Assembly (NCBI GenBank): GCA_036785325.1
Contig: JAXIVH010000017.1
Coordinates: forward strand, 7,709,545 to 7,773,544
DNA: 64,000 nt
Direction: 5' to 3'
From: Urophycis tenuis
Taxonomy: Eukaryota; Chordata; Actinopteri; Gadiformes; Phycidae
Part shown: positions 10,504-21,965 of the stretch, piece by piece
Numbering within the stretch: position 1 is the stretch's first letter
How the letters are laid out: every line of letters begins with the position of its first letter
Translations under genes and position numbers: made by a program
The notes under the pieces: generated by a model
What the model saw: the letters and a program-made list of their open reading frames with translations, nothing else
Told to the model about the DNA's origin: nothing
Database searches by the model: none

Positions 10504-11356
10504 TAGGGGTGGCACGGTTTTTGAAAACTGCTCCAAACCGTGCGGATGGCATGTCACGGTTCGGAATGTGTGTTCGTCGTACGGTCCTACGGTTCAGGCT
10601 AGGGCTGGGCGATTAATTGAATTTCGATTACGATTTTGGCTTCCCTCGATCATTAAATCAAGATAATCGTAATAAAACGATCATTCTGCCACCCGCCGTG
10701 TTTTGTGTGGTAAATGGAGCGAACCCTTCTTTCTCCACCTGCGCACTCCGCTGCGCCCCGCCCGAAAACTTGCAAGATATGTCACGCGACCGTGTCTGCA
10801 CCTCAAGCGAATACGACCGATCTATTTAACCACTTAAAAGTCCGCACACAGAGTAATACATGACCAAGCAATCAAGGAAAAATGAAAAGCTCCTCCACTC
10901 CTGCCACCGCAACACAGTCCTCAATTAAGGAGACCCTAATGCCACCCCATATCCAGCCAGCTCCCGCAGGCATAAAGAAATAACAGATGCAATCGCATAC
11001 ACGATTGCCAAAGACATGTGCCCTATCAGCACCGTTAGCGACCCGGCGTTCAATAAACTGATAAACACATTGGACAAGCGGTATGTGTTACCACCACGTC
11101 ACCATTTCAGTAGAATTGCGCTGCCTGCCCTTTATGACGAATGTCGCGGAAAAGTTTGTGCATTATTACATGATAACTATTCTTTAAATACTCTAGCCTA
11201 ATTGTGGATGATTAAGCTATACATGCTGAAATATGTTTCTGGAGTGTTAAAGATTAAAAGAAAAAAATAACAACAAGAACCGTACCGAACCGAAAACCGT
11301 GACCCTAAACCGTGATACGAACCGAACCGTAGATTTTGTGAACCGTGCCACCCCTA
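10504..11356 (+). mobile_element. hAT element with exact 8-bp TSD and transposase relics
   Basis: Terminal inverted repeats TAGGGGTGGCACGG (from 10504) and CCGTGCCACCCCTA (to 11356) are flanked by the direct repeat ACATACAT on both sides. The interior holds a second hAT-type terminus (TAGGGCTGGGCGATTAATTG near 10605), a BED-finger relic (KTCKICHATVSA) and a transposase relic (IAKDMCPISTVSDPAFNKL, from about 11000). It therefore appears to be a composite of two hAT families. Confidence 0.85.
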
Positions 11357-11507
11357 ACATACATACATACATACATACATGCATTAATACCTATGAGGGG
11401 CCCTAGGCCGTAATTCATACTTGGTCTTACACACACTATCATAATCATAAATATACACCACTATACTCATACACACTCACTATTATAGTCCTTTTACATG
11501 TATGTAT

Positions 11508-11720
11508 GAGAGAGAGTTTAGTAGTGTGTGTGAGAGTTTAGTAGTGTGTGTGAGAGAGTATAGTAGTGCATGCGAGAGAGTTTAGTAGTGTGTGTGAGAG
11601 AGTATAGAAGTGTATGTAAGAGAGTTTAGTAGTGTGTGTGAGAGTATAGTAGTGTGTGTGTGAGAGTATAGTAGTTTGCGTGAGAGAGTTTAGTAGTGTG
11701 TGTGAGAGAGTATAGTTGAA
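11508..11720 (+). repeat. Left subterminal repeat array of the IS3EU-like element
   Basis: About ten imperfect copies of a roughly 20-23-base motif (TGTGTGAGAGAGTTTAGTAG and variants). The reverse complement of the same motif fills 19806-19898 and 20955-21175 at the other end. Such arrays are often transposase-binding sites. Confidence 0.8.
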
Positions 11721-12742
11721 AAGGAAGTTGGTTTGATCAATCAGGAAGACAGTTTAAATTCTCACCTTCTCATTGGCTAAAGGGGCCATTACAGCTAGCA
11801 CCAACTCAGAGGAACAAGAAACATTAAAATCGAGCAGCAGAAACTTTAAGGACAAAAGCAACCTTGTTGGACCAAAAAATGTCAGGGGTATTTCTTCTTA
11901 TTTACTTTCTTTTTCAAGGTCAGTTTTTGTTTGTGGAAGTAAATGGTAATGAGGAAAACATTACTATCTTTTTCACTGCAGTGTGTTCAGAGAATTGTGA
12001 GGGAAACTGACAATTTGGAACATGACGGTGTAATTTTGGAAAGATTAATTTCTGAGCTGAATGGTTATACTCGGACAATCTCTTTCTTGCTTTCGATTAA
12101 CCAGCAGTGTGAAGAGGGTGACTATCAGGGAAGCTTTGGTGCCCTGGAGGCGCTTCATGCATGTTTTCAATACATCATAAATTCCTATCAAAACTCAAGG
12201 TCAGTGGGAAGAGACATGTTGACCTTAGGAGTAACAACTATCAGAACTGGTAATCCTGGTCGCCCTCCATACAATATACTACACTAACAAATTGCCTACT
12301 GTTTGGGCTTTGGCATGAATTGGGAACAAATAGCTGTATGCTTTGGAATCAGCAGGAGGACACTGTACCGTCACAGACAGCAGCTACAAATTGGTTCCCT
12401 CAGCTATACAGCAATGTCTGATGAGGCATTGTATGACATCATCATTGAGATCCTTCAAACCACTCCATATTCAGGGGAAAGGTATGTCCGTGCAGCACTT
12501 CAAACACGCAACCTTAGAATACAGCGCTGGCGTGTGAGACGCTGCCTGCAACATCTTGACCCCATCGGTCGGGCCTTCCGTCGACGCCGTGCAATTCACC
12601 GAAGAATTTATTCTGTTCAAAATCCCAATCAATTATGGTAAGTTTTTTCTTTGTTTAAAAAATATTACATTAAACAGATAGGATCACTTTATCACATGGC
12701 AAAAAAAAAATAATGATCAAATTTTCTTTCCACAGGCATATA

Positions 12743-14025
12743 CCGTAATTTTCGGACTATAAGCCGCGACTTTTTCCCCATTTTTCGACCCTGCGGCTTA
12801 TCTATGGATTTTTACAGCTAACGGCCACTCGGGGGATACCTAAACATTGCGAGCGCAAGACAGTTTGTGAGACACCCTCATTATGGAAAACAAACAGTTA
12901 ACGTATGCAAATATGCAACTTGTGTTGAAATGTTAATAAATAGGAGCTTCCCCAAACAGTTGCCTCTTTCCCAACAATCCCCTCTGTGCTAGGGTTGGGA
13001 CACGATTTTCGAATAGTCGAATATTCGTGACACGTTCGAATAAAGAATACTCATTTCGAATGCCGCATTGACTAGTATTGCGTTTCACTCATAGGTTTCA
13101 CTGGGAAAGAATGCTGCATTGTTTACATAGAACTATACGTCCGAACCTTAAACATCCCCGAAAGGATGGCTTATCTGCAGCGGCAATCGCGGTCCTATTT
13201 GGGGAGGAGTACAGTGCAGAGGGGGCAACATACACCACTGAACTGACTCAGTACTGCCAGGATGTGTGCCCACCGCTCCACAATGACTCACTGACATGGT
13301 GGAAAGCAAATCAAAAAAGATACCCCCGCCTGGCAAAGTTGGCGAGCGCCTACTTGTGTGTGCCTGCAACGTCCGTGCCGTCGGAGCGCGTGTTCTCCGC
13401 TGCCGGCTTAATAGTTAATAGGCTGCGCACACGTATCCACCCCGAACACGTTGACATGTTGATTTTTCTGAATAAAAATATGCAATAGGTTTACTTCGCT
13501 ATTTCTGTTAAATCCATTCAATCTCGTTGCTGAAACTGTTTCACCCGGTTCCCCCTAACAGGCAGTTAAATGAAAAACAGCGCAGCGGTTGCAATTGTAA
13601 CTGTTTGTTTGTTGTCATGCTGTAGCTGAGATAAATCGCTCAGGGAATATGCCCATTTTACCGTTCTGTAATGTTCTTATTGATTCAGTAATCTGTTTGG
13701 TTAAGTCTACCCTTTCTGTCGTGTGTGTGTGTGGTGGTTGAAGGAGGGGGATGTCGCACGGGAGCGCGCGCGTGTGTTTTTTTTTTTTTTTGGGGTGGGG
13801 GGGGGGGGGGGGGTCGATTTTCGAATAAAATTCGAATAGTGTCTAGCGAATTTCGAATAGTGTTTTGGACTGAAAGTCACATCCCTACTCTGTGTACGAA
13901 CCATATGGTAATTAAACATAAAAAACCTGCGGCTTATAGTCCGGTGCGGCTTGTATATGTACAAATCATGCAATTTAGCTTCTGCGGCTTATATTCAGGT
14001 GTGGCTAATAGTCCGGAAAGTACGG
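12743..14025 (+). mobile_element. TA-flanked MITE inside the transposase exon
   Basis: Starts CCGTAATTTTCGGACTATAA and ends as its near inverted complement (TTAGTCCGGAAAGTACGG). It is flanked by TA on both sides. Removing it with one TA restores CAT ATA GAT (His-Ile-Asp) of the transposase, which confirms the boundaries. The CGGACTATAAGCCGCG repeats are typical of an abundant fish MITE. TA duplication suggests Tc1/mariner mobilisation. Confidence 0.9.
12990..13887 (+). mobile_element. hAT element nested in the MITE, with hAT dimerisation-domain relic
   Basis: TIRs TAGGGTTGGGAC (12990) and GTCACATCCCTA (ending 13887). Flanks are CTCTGTGC and CTCTGTGT, an 8-bp target duplication with one change. 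From 13165 to 13488 it encodes the C-terminal hAT dimerisation domain (WWKANQKRYPRLAKLA, SVPSERVFSAAG, stop at 13486). The rest of the transposase is deleted. A T11/G20-type homopolymer run lies at about 13779-13813. Confidence 0.92.
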
Positions 14026-17000
14026 TAGATGGAAACCATAAACTGGTCAGGTGGAGAATGGTCTATCATGGATGTGTTGATGGCTTTAGTAGGACTATCA
14101 TATACTTGCAGTGCCTAAATAACAATAGAGCATCAAGTGTACTGGAACTGTTTCGTGTAGGTGTAGAGAATTTTGGCCTTCCCTTGAGAATACGCTGTGA
14201 TCATGGCATGCAGAACACCAGGGTTGCCCAGTATATGCTGGAAAGAAGAGGGTTAAATCGAGGTAGTGTCATCACTGGACGCAGTGTTCACAACCAGAGG
14301 ATTGAGCGGTTATGGGCAGAGTTGAACAGAGTTGTTTCTTTCTACTACAGTGATCTCTTCTCCTTCATGGAAAATGAGGGCATACTGGACTCTACAAATG
14401 ACCTGCACTTATTTTGTCTACACTACATCTACTTACCAAGAGTTCAAAGGGCAACTGCAGAATTCAGAAATCAGTGGAACAACCACGGATTATCTACACA
14501 GGGATCACAAACGCCTCTTCAACTGTGGCTGAGAGGTGTTCTCAACAGTGCAGAGCCAATGCAGAACATTTTAGTTGGGAGTGACAACTCTGAAATTAAT
14601 GAAGACCCCCAGTACATTTTGAGACTTCAAACAATGTTGTTGTTCCAGAAAATGACTTTATTTTCAATCAAACAGTTATGAACACAATTCTAGAAACTGT
14701 AGACCCACTAGCTGATGACGGTAACCATGGCATACAATTATTCTTGGGCCTGGTGAACTCTGTTAGTGCGCAACTTCATTAGCCTCAAGGCAATTAGGAC
14801 ACTATTGTGTGGTTAACTAGTGATAGAATAACTTAGATAGCAAAAGGCCTTAAAAGATAACTTGGATAGCAAAAGGCCAGTGACAATTTATGCTTTGTTG
14901 AAAAATAAAATAACAATATGGTTTCTTTTTTAAACAGGTAACAGATTATAATAAGTGTTAAAATGAATAAAATAAAGTTATTCCTGACCAAATCCCTGAG
15001 TATTTTTTAATGCGAAATCCATACATTCCTTGAAATCCTGAAATTTGTGCAGGACTGGCAACCGCAGGCAGTTAATGCATGTGTTTGCAGTGGGGAACTG
15101 ACGCCCTTGTCTGAGGGGCAGCTCATGGAGAAAATCCACTGAAGGTCGTGGGGAAAAGCCCAGGGGTGGAATTGCATTTGCTCCCGTCGCAAAGGCCAGG
15201 ATACCCTCAAGTTGCAATGGTCCCTCTTGCTCTGAAAAAAAAAGCACCAAAGAATACCAAAAAATAAATTAAACCTAGCATGTAGAAAACATTTAAAAAG
15301 GAGGGAAAGATAAAGTCAGACAGAAGAGCATATGAAAAGAATGTCAAAAGAGAGGGTGATCAAAGTTAACAAAACTATTGTACAAAAGTAAGCTAAATAC
15401 AACTCAAACCACATAACTGAAGGAAGGCAATTTAACAAGAGAAAACACATTGTGCATAGTGTAGTAGTGCAGTATGTGTACACATATTCCATATTTAGCA
15501 ATAATACTTACCCTCAACATCCAGCAGGTAGTCCCTCCAAAATACAACCACACATTCCTCTGCCCTTCTTTTGTTGCTGCCCACTGCTGACAGTCGAATT
15601 TCAAAGAGCTGTTCTAGTACATCAGCTGTGAGTGAGGATGGCTTGTGACAAAACAGTGGTCTGAAAGCATCTGGGTGCATTTTTATTGCATCAAGAACAC
15701 CAAGGGTCTTCATCCCCTCCCTGAATCTGTAAAAACATATCATGTGAAGATACCAATATCTCGATTTATCAAATATTCCAAGAGATTCATACTGTATATG
15801 GTATTCATTCATAATATTATGTTCTTGACTAATTTTGACAATTGAACAGACTATATTGTGCATGTGATGACTTATACAATGAAATGATGCCAACATGTTT
15901 TGCAAATAACCATTAGACTGAGAATCGACAATCAGTTCAGATCAACAAGATCTATTCAATTGGAAATTGTGCTAAATGTACGCTACCTGTACTAAATCAT
16001 TTGCATGATGTGCCGAGATACTGAGGCATGTACAAAGACAATTGCAACTTGATGAAATGAATGAGAAATGCAATTCTGTTGTGGACAATTGCAAAGTTGT
16101 TTGGAGATTTTTCCATGTTGTTTTGAGAATGTCATTTCTGTTTCAAGAAATTAGCCAAACCAATGGAGAAAAACTAAGTTTGCTGAAACACAAACCTTTC
16201 AAATGCTCCACTGACTCGATGAACCACCTGAAACATGATGATATCCTCCACCAAGAGATGTTTGTCCTCTATGCGTTTCAAAGGCCTTAGACACCCAGCA
16301 TTGGCCAGATAATCTGTAAGTGGTGCTGTGGCCTGTTGCAGTTCATCAAAAGATGTACATTCTGACACCTAAGGACACCAAACAAAAAAAATGAGGGAAA
16401 CAAATCAACAATTATAATTGAATAAACAATGCTTAACTCTATAACAGCAAACAAACTCAACATTATTATCTTCGTGGATATGACACATAATCCATTGCAG
16501 GCATGTTGGACTAGACTATATTCTAATATTTAATAGAGAATGCCATAGAACATGGCAAGATACAGATGAATTGAGTGTTCTGTATGTTTACAATGTGCTT
16601 ACCTTTTTGATCTTGGCATAAAGGTCATAATCTGAAATCTCCTCCATCTCTGGCTTGGCTGATTTTCCAGTCAGGGAGGCATACAGAGAAGAGGAAAAGA
16701 AGCCAGGAGCAGGCCCGCCATGAACAAGGCTCACCGCAATAGCCTGGCCCGCTAAAAAATATTTGTCCTCTCTTAAAGCTGGAGGAAACATGACAGGAAA
16801 GACAAAATTGTGTAAGTGGAAGGCACAACCCTTGAAAAAAAGGACTCATAGAAAGAGACACTGTACAAAATGAAAGCATACCTAAACTTTCCAAAGCTAA
16901 GTTGGCGTTGCCTTCCCTTCCCTCGAACATCTGTGAATGTGCCAGGGCCTCCATCAGCAGACGCAGGATCTCTCTCCTTGGGCCACCAAGGTCCACTGCC

Positions 17001-17112
17001 TCCTCATCCACCCCCAAGTTATCAGAGAACTTCACACACATCTGAAATGTCGGATTGTAGGACAGTCTCTTGAAACCTCTCGCAGCACCACCAAGCACAG
17101 CGGATCGGTTTG

Positions 17113-17275
17113 TGTTGAATCTGCATCCTTGATGTTGAATCTGCATCCTTGATGTTGAATCTGCATCTTTGATGTTGAATCTGCATCCTTGATGTTGAAT
17201 CTGCATCTTTGATGTTGAATCTGCATCCTTGATGTTGAATCTGCATCCTTGATGTTGAATCTGCATCCTTGATTG
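17113..17275 (-). repeat. 20-bp coding-region repeat in the HECT gene
   Basis: Eight tandem copies of GATGTTGAATCTGCATCCTT (some with TCTTT). Because 20 is not a multiple of 3, the frame cycles every copy and all three minus-strand frames stay open. The frame entering from the exon start (RSLASKINSN) is not the frame that leaves into VKFSDNLGVD. Confidence 0.92.
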
Positions 17276-17866
17276 CTATTGATTTTGGAGGCAAGGCTGC
17301 GAAGCACCTCCTGTGCAGATGTGTCGTGTTCAGACATCCTGTTAAAAAATAGAATTCAGAGAATATACAGAAATTAGATTATACTTTGTGATTGATGTAT
17401 TTTACATTTACATACTTTCAGCTGTTTGCATAAAAGAAACCACAGCAACTTAAATGGCACAAACTTCACTCTTTCAAACAATGTCATATTAATCAATCAC
17501 TTACGGATGACTCTCAAGACTGGCCAATAAAGCCTCGTTAACTTCCTCATCAGAGGAGAGGTCAGGCATGGCTCCTATGATTGAAAGGTAGGTATCGTAG
17601 TTGTCACTGACTAGTGGTGGCTGGCTCACTGAGTTATCACTTTCTAAGTCACTGGCCACTTGTGGTGGGGGCTGGTTGGCTCTAACCCTTCTTGCAACAC
17701 AATCCTGCCTGATAGGTGCATTTTGGCGTCTGCTGTTCCTTCTCCTAGTAGCTGAACTGCCATGACTGGCAGAAGTACTTCTAAGGTCATATGATGCTGA
17801 CATATCAGCATCGTTATCTTCATCTAACTCCATGACACTGTCCTCAGAGTCTGTGCTGCTGTCCAA

Positions 17867-18353
17867 CTAAAACACAACAAAAAACAGAAAAGATTGCCAA
17901 TAAGTACACTGCAAAAGTATGACAACCTCATGCCTACATTCACATTAGGAAGAGAGCATGTGCACAATCATTTATCTGTTGTGGTATGGCTCTGTTCTAG
18001 GACCTCCCTGTCCTTCTGTGTGGTTGTCTAAATCGGTTCAATGTTTAACATGGAGTTATTTGAAATAAGGGGGAAAGGGCATTTAAGATGTGATGGTCGA
18101 GGCAAAATTCAAGGGGCACTGGTGCAAACAAAGAAAGTTTTCAGTCACACTTTGGAGGTTTATGGTTGCGTGTGCGACGAAATAAGTTAACTCTAGAGCA
18201 CTGCGAGATGAAAACTGAGACCAGCTCCTTTATATTTTAACACCCTGTGAACTATCATATTCTGCAAAAAGAAATAAATGAAATCATTAGTGTCCTCCTT
18301 CACAGTTGTGTTGAATTTAGATGTTTAGAAGATGTTGGTTTTAAATACCTTAC
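17867..18353. other. Intron of the HECT gene
   Basis: No additional exon or element recognised. Confidence 0.5.
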
Positions 18354-18799
18354 CTTACATGTGAGATCGTTTGATGGCCTCACATATAAAGCCTTGGACT
18401 TTAAGATCTTGTGTATTATGAGGCCACTGAGTTCTTGACCGCTGTGCAACTTTGGAGCAACCAGCTTGTTCCCACAAGCCATCAACAGTTCAATACTGTA
18501 ACAATAAGGAAAATGTGAGTTGACAATTATGAAAATGAGTTTACTAACTTATGATGTGCATGATATTGAAATTCCCGTGACAGTACCTTGAATCCATAGC
18601 AATTTCCTCTTTAAAAGCTTGCTTTATCTAAAAAATGACAGTTCTGCTGTCCCATGACTTTTGCATTTAAAATGCATTCAATATGAACCCTCTATCATGT
18701 AGTTTTCTCCGTGTTTTATGCTTACACACTTGGTCCCAAGATGTGCTTGGCAACAATATCACATCCTTTAGGAAGGTAGTGTGGTTTGGGGCAGAAGGT

Positions 18800-19449
18800 C
18801 TACAAAAAGAAAGCATTATTAAGATTCATCTTATGGCAATCGTCTTTTCAAACAGGCTTAACATCATCACCCAGTCAGAGCTAGCTTTCTCATGTAACGC
18901 TATTTTTGCTATTTTTATTTTCGCTTTTTTTGCTGTAAACAGCCTACGCTGATGTCTCCATACCCAAAGATAGGCAGAATCCAATAAATGCAGAACTACA
19001 CTGTAATAAGCTGCGCACTGAATCGCAAATTACAATGTGTTTGACATTGAATAACAAGAGCGCAGCACTGGGTAACGTTACCAGAGCTAGCACTACCGTG
19101 CTTCCATATTGCTGCTAGCTTTTTATCCCAGTCAAAGTCGTATTTGTACAGTAAAATATCATACACTGTGGTTATTTAAAGGGCTTTACTGATACTGCGT
19201 CGTCTCTAAACCGCAAATTTAATTCTGAAACCTGATTTCTGAAATTATTTCACACAGCTTGCTCCAACTTGCTTGATCATATACGACTAGTGGAGGTCTT
19301 GCAGAGTTTTCAATTAAAAATGGCCAACGTTCTATGTGGGTATAGCCACTAACACAAGGGTAGCCTACTAGTCAGCGCTAACGTCGACCATGCTAACATT
19401 AATTTATGGGGACACTGCAGATAGGATGACGGTTTTTAAATCTACTTAC
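18800..19449. other. Intron of the HECT gene
   Basis: AT-rich intronic sequence between HECT exons 1 and 2; nothing further recognised. Confidence 0.5.
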
Positions 19450-19898
19450 TTTTTCCCGGAGTTGAACTTCGACGACCATCCACCAAAATGCTGTCTCGTC
19501 TGGTAACGGGGTCCTCCGGGTTCCATTGAGCTAACGTTAGTACTAGAAGTAGAAGCGGCGCTCATTGCAGGTCTGACTGGATTTGCACCCCTGAATAATC
19601 TCTGCATCTCAGAGCTCTGTTGTACTTCATTTAGTTGTCGCGACATTGTTGATAATAGCTCCGGATTTTCTAAAATGTTGTTTAAAAGACCGACCGCTTC
19701 TGTGAGCCTCTCTCTGTCCATCACTAACGGCAGTGCAGTGCTAGATTTTGAGCGCCAAATACAACCTCTTTCTCAACCAATCAGGAGCTGAGTAATCAAA
19801 CTCCTTCTGTTTCAATCAAACTCTCTCACACACTACTATACTCTCTCACACACACTACTAAACTCTCATATACACTACTAAACTCTCTCACATACACT

Positions 19899-20954
19899 CA
19901 GTGTTTCCGACAGGATTTTTGTAGACTATGGTGGGGGGCTCGCAATCCTCTAGGGGGGTCCGGGGGCATGCCCCCCCCGGGAGAAAAAATTCAGTAGATT
20001 TAATTTAAATGCATCAATCTGGTGAATTTTGAAAACCAATTTATGACATATCAATTACTGACAAATTACTTACAAACTGCTGGTACTGATATGAATGTTG
20101 ATGACACAATGTGTCATACTAAATGGGGTTGAGGAGTTTTCAGAAAGCATTTATACAAAAATGACTAAAACACAGTGCTGAGCCTTTATACTACTAATGA
20201 ACTGTCAAGCGCGCAGCTGGGGGGGCGGGGGGTCGCGAGGACGCCTTGCCATGGCGATGGGGGGAAACAGAATGTTGGGGAGCCAATCCAGCCGCGAGGA
20301 TTTCCCCTTATATTAAACGCTGCAGCCCACCTGTGTAGGCATATTATTGAGCTGCTAGTGAAGTCTATTTAACTAGGTGAAATGAGTCCGGGCCAGAGCT
20401 AGTGAGCGGAGCGGAGCACGAGCGAGCGAGAAGCGGATGGAATGTTGCTGGAGCGTGGAGCGGTTTTTTATTCAGACGCCAGAGCGGCCGCTCTGTTCCG
20501 CTCCAGTGTCGCTCCGATACCGCTCACACCACGAGTCTGAGGCATGCCCAAATCCAAACGTGTCTTCTTGTTGCACTTATCTATCTTTTAAAATAAATGT
20601 TCTATGACTGAAATATATTGCCGTTTCTCTTAGATCTTTAGTATGTACGTTTTCTGTTTAAGGTGGCAATTCGTAGTAGATTATTTCTCCCTCATTTAAA
20701 TTGGAGCGAGCGTGGAGCGATTTCAGTGGAGCAGCATGATTTTTAAGTGGAGCGGGGAGCGAAAATGAGCGGAGCGGCCGGATGCGATTTAGAGCGAGGA
20801 GCGGCCGAGATAACAGCCCTCTGAGAGAGGAGCGGAATATTCACACCGCACAGCTCTGCTCACTAGCTCTGGTCCGGGCGGATATTGAAACTATGGCGGC
20901 CGAAATTAGACTATGGCGGTGCGCCATAGTCTCGTCAATGTGTGGGAAACACTG
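19899..20954 (+). mobile_element. hAT element in the right subterminal region
   Basis: TIRs CAGTGTTTCCGACA (19899) and TGTGGGAAACACTG (ending 20954). Flanks are CATACACT and CACACACT, an 8-bp duplication with one mismatch. Non-autonomous, with no transposase recognised. It contains another hAT MITE at 20394-20871. Confidence 0.88.
20394..20871 (+). mobile_element. 478-bp hAT MITE nested in the previous hAT
   Basis: TIRs CAGAGCTAGTGAGCGGAGC and GCTCTGCTCACTAGCTCTG are flanked on both sides by the exact 8-base repeat GTCCGGGC. The interior is rich in GGAGCGGAGC repeats. Its perfect target duplication suggests it is one of the youngest insertions in this nest. Confidence 0.92.
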
Positions 20955-21326
20955 CACACACTACTAAACTCTCTCACATACACTATTATACTCTCTCACA
21001 TACACTACTATAGTCTCTTACATACACTACTAAACTCTTTTACATACACTACTAAACTCTCTCACATACACTACTAAACTCTCACACACACTACTATACT
21101 CTCTAACACACAATACTATACTCTCTTACACACACTACTAAACTCTCTCACATACACGACTATACCCTCTCATACATACATGTAAAATGACTATAATAGT
21201 GAGTGTGTATGAGTATAGTGGTGTATATGCATGATTATGATAGTGTGTGTAAGACCAAGTATGAATTATGGCCTAGGGGGCCCCTCATAAATACCTGCAT
21301 ACTTACACACATACATACATACATAT

Positions 21327-21912
21327 TGTTACGCCCAGTCTAGGGGGCCTGAGACGTAACATGAAAAGCCCCAGTCTTCCTCAAGTCCCAAGTAGCCACA
21401 GGGACAAACGGATGTGATTATTAAAGAAAAAGAGAATTTATTCATAATAATCAAATAACAACTAAGGTCAGACATCAGGGTGGACTAAGGCCAAAATAAC
21501 AAACGAAACAATCCTGTCTAAAAAGAAAAGAAGTAACCTAATCAATTAGAAAAACAATAACAAAAGACTTACCTCCCTAACTAAATAAACAGGAGAAAAT
21601 AGGGTTTCAACAAAACTGGCAGTCCACCCCTACCACTAAGAATAAGTTCACATAAAGACAATATATTTGTGGCCGGTTGGGAGAGGAGGAAGACGAGGAA
21701 ATGCCTGCTGCCCTCCTCGCGTCCTCCATCTTGGCTCCTTATATCTCCGGTGCTCCTCAGCTGCAGCCAATCAGGGACCAGGATTTGGGATCTTCAGCCA
21801 ATCACCGCTGGGCCATGGCACACACTGATTTGCATGCTGAACGAGGTGAACAGAGAGCAAAGGGACAACAGAGAAAAACAACCACAACAAAAAGACGACA
21901 GCAGTCGTAACA
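21327..21912 (-). mobile_element. Solo LTR (586 bp)
   Basis: Begins TGTTACG and ends CGTAACA, with ATAT at both flanks (4-bp target duplication, though the site is itself TA-rich). In the minus orientation it has ATTGG boxes, a GATATAAGG TATA-like box (near 21740) and AATAAA (near 21430), in the order expected of an LTR. No internal sequence remains, so it is a recombination product of a full LTR element. Confidence 0.8.
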
Positions 21913-21965
21913 ATATATACATGAATACACACATAATGTGACCGGGACCGTGTTCTTGTACTCAC

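Larger units (their letters stand above)
11982..14780 (+). pseudogene. IS3-like DDE integrase/transposase of the 9.9-kb element
   Basis: Exon 11982-12637 carries an N-terminal helical region and a helix-turn-helix (WEQIAVCFGISRRTLYRHRQ). Its donor is G/GTAAGT. The next exon starts at 12736 and is split by a MITE at 12743-14025. After it comes the integrase core: Asp in HIDGNH (14028-14030), Asp in RCDHGMQN (14199-14201) and Glu in NQRIERLW (14304-14306), 35 codons after the second Asp. Damage: an in-frame TAA at 12285-12287, the MITE, and an apparent one-base loss in a C run near 14,608 that moves the conserved tail (NVVVPENDF to QLFLGLVNSVSAQLH, ending 14780) into another frame. A first coding exon upstream of 11982 was not settled. 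Confidence 0.85.
14978..19724 (-). pseudogene. HECT E3 ubiquitin ligase gene carried by the transposon (G2E3-like)
   Basis: Nine exons inferred on the minus strand: 19724-19450, 18799-18587, 18495-18354, 17866-17505, 17338-16882, 16778-16603, 16368-16196, 15726-15512 and 15231-14978, all with GT/AG borders. The N-terminal exons give a UBL-like or linker region (LKDVILLPSTSWDQV; IELLMACGNKL). The later exons give the HECT domain (VKFSDNLGVDEEAVDLGGPR, SLVHGGPAPGFF, and the C-lobe catalytic Cys in TANTCINCLRLP). This matches the multicopy fish proteins annotated as G2/M phase-specific E3 ligase-like. Damage: in-frame TAA at 18669-18667, TAG at 18630-18628, and a 20-bp repeat array in exon 5 that changes frame. 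HECT ligases pass ubiquitin through a Cys thioester; why a transposon would carry one is unknown. Confidence 0.8.
11392..21289. mobile_element. IS3EU-like DNA transposon, 9.9 kb, with transposase and HECT ligase genes
   Basis: Both ends begin TATGAGGGGCCC and match over about 130 bases as inverted repeats (11392-11520 and 21160-21289, a few mismatches). The flanks carry AATACC at 11386-11391 and 21290-21295, a 6-bp target duplication. Inside lie subterminal arrays of a TGTGAGAGAGTATAGTAGTG-type motif at both ends, a plus-strand integrase-core transposase (11982-14780), and a convergent minus-strand HECT gene (19724-14978). Insertions at 12743-14025 and 19899-20954 account for about 2.3 kb. 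The superfamily label IS3EU is from motif memory. Both genes have disabling changes, so this copy is not autonomous now. Confidence 0.85.

Noticed and set aside
13078..13488. Independent hAT gene
   Set aside because: Only the C-terminal dimerisation domain is present, inside an 898-bp element; the catalytic domain is absent.
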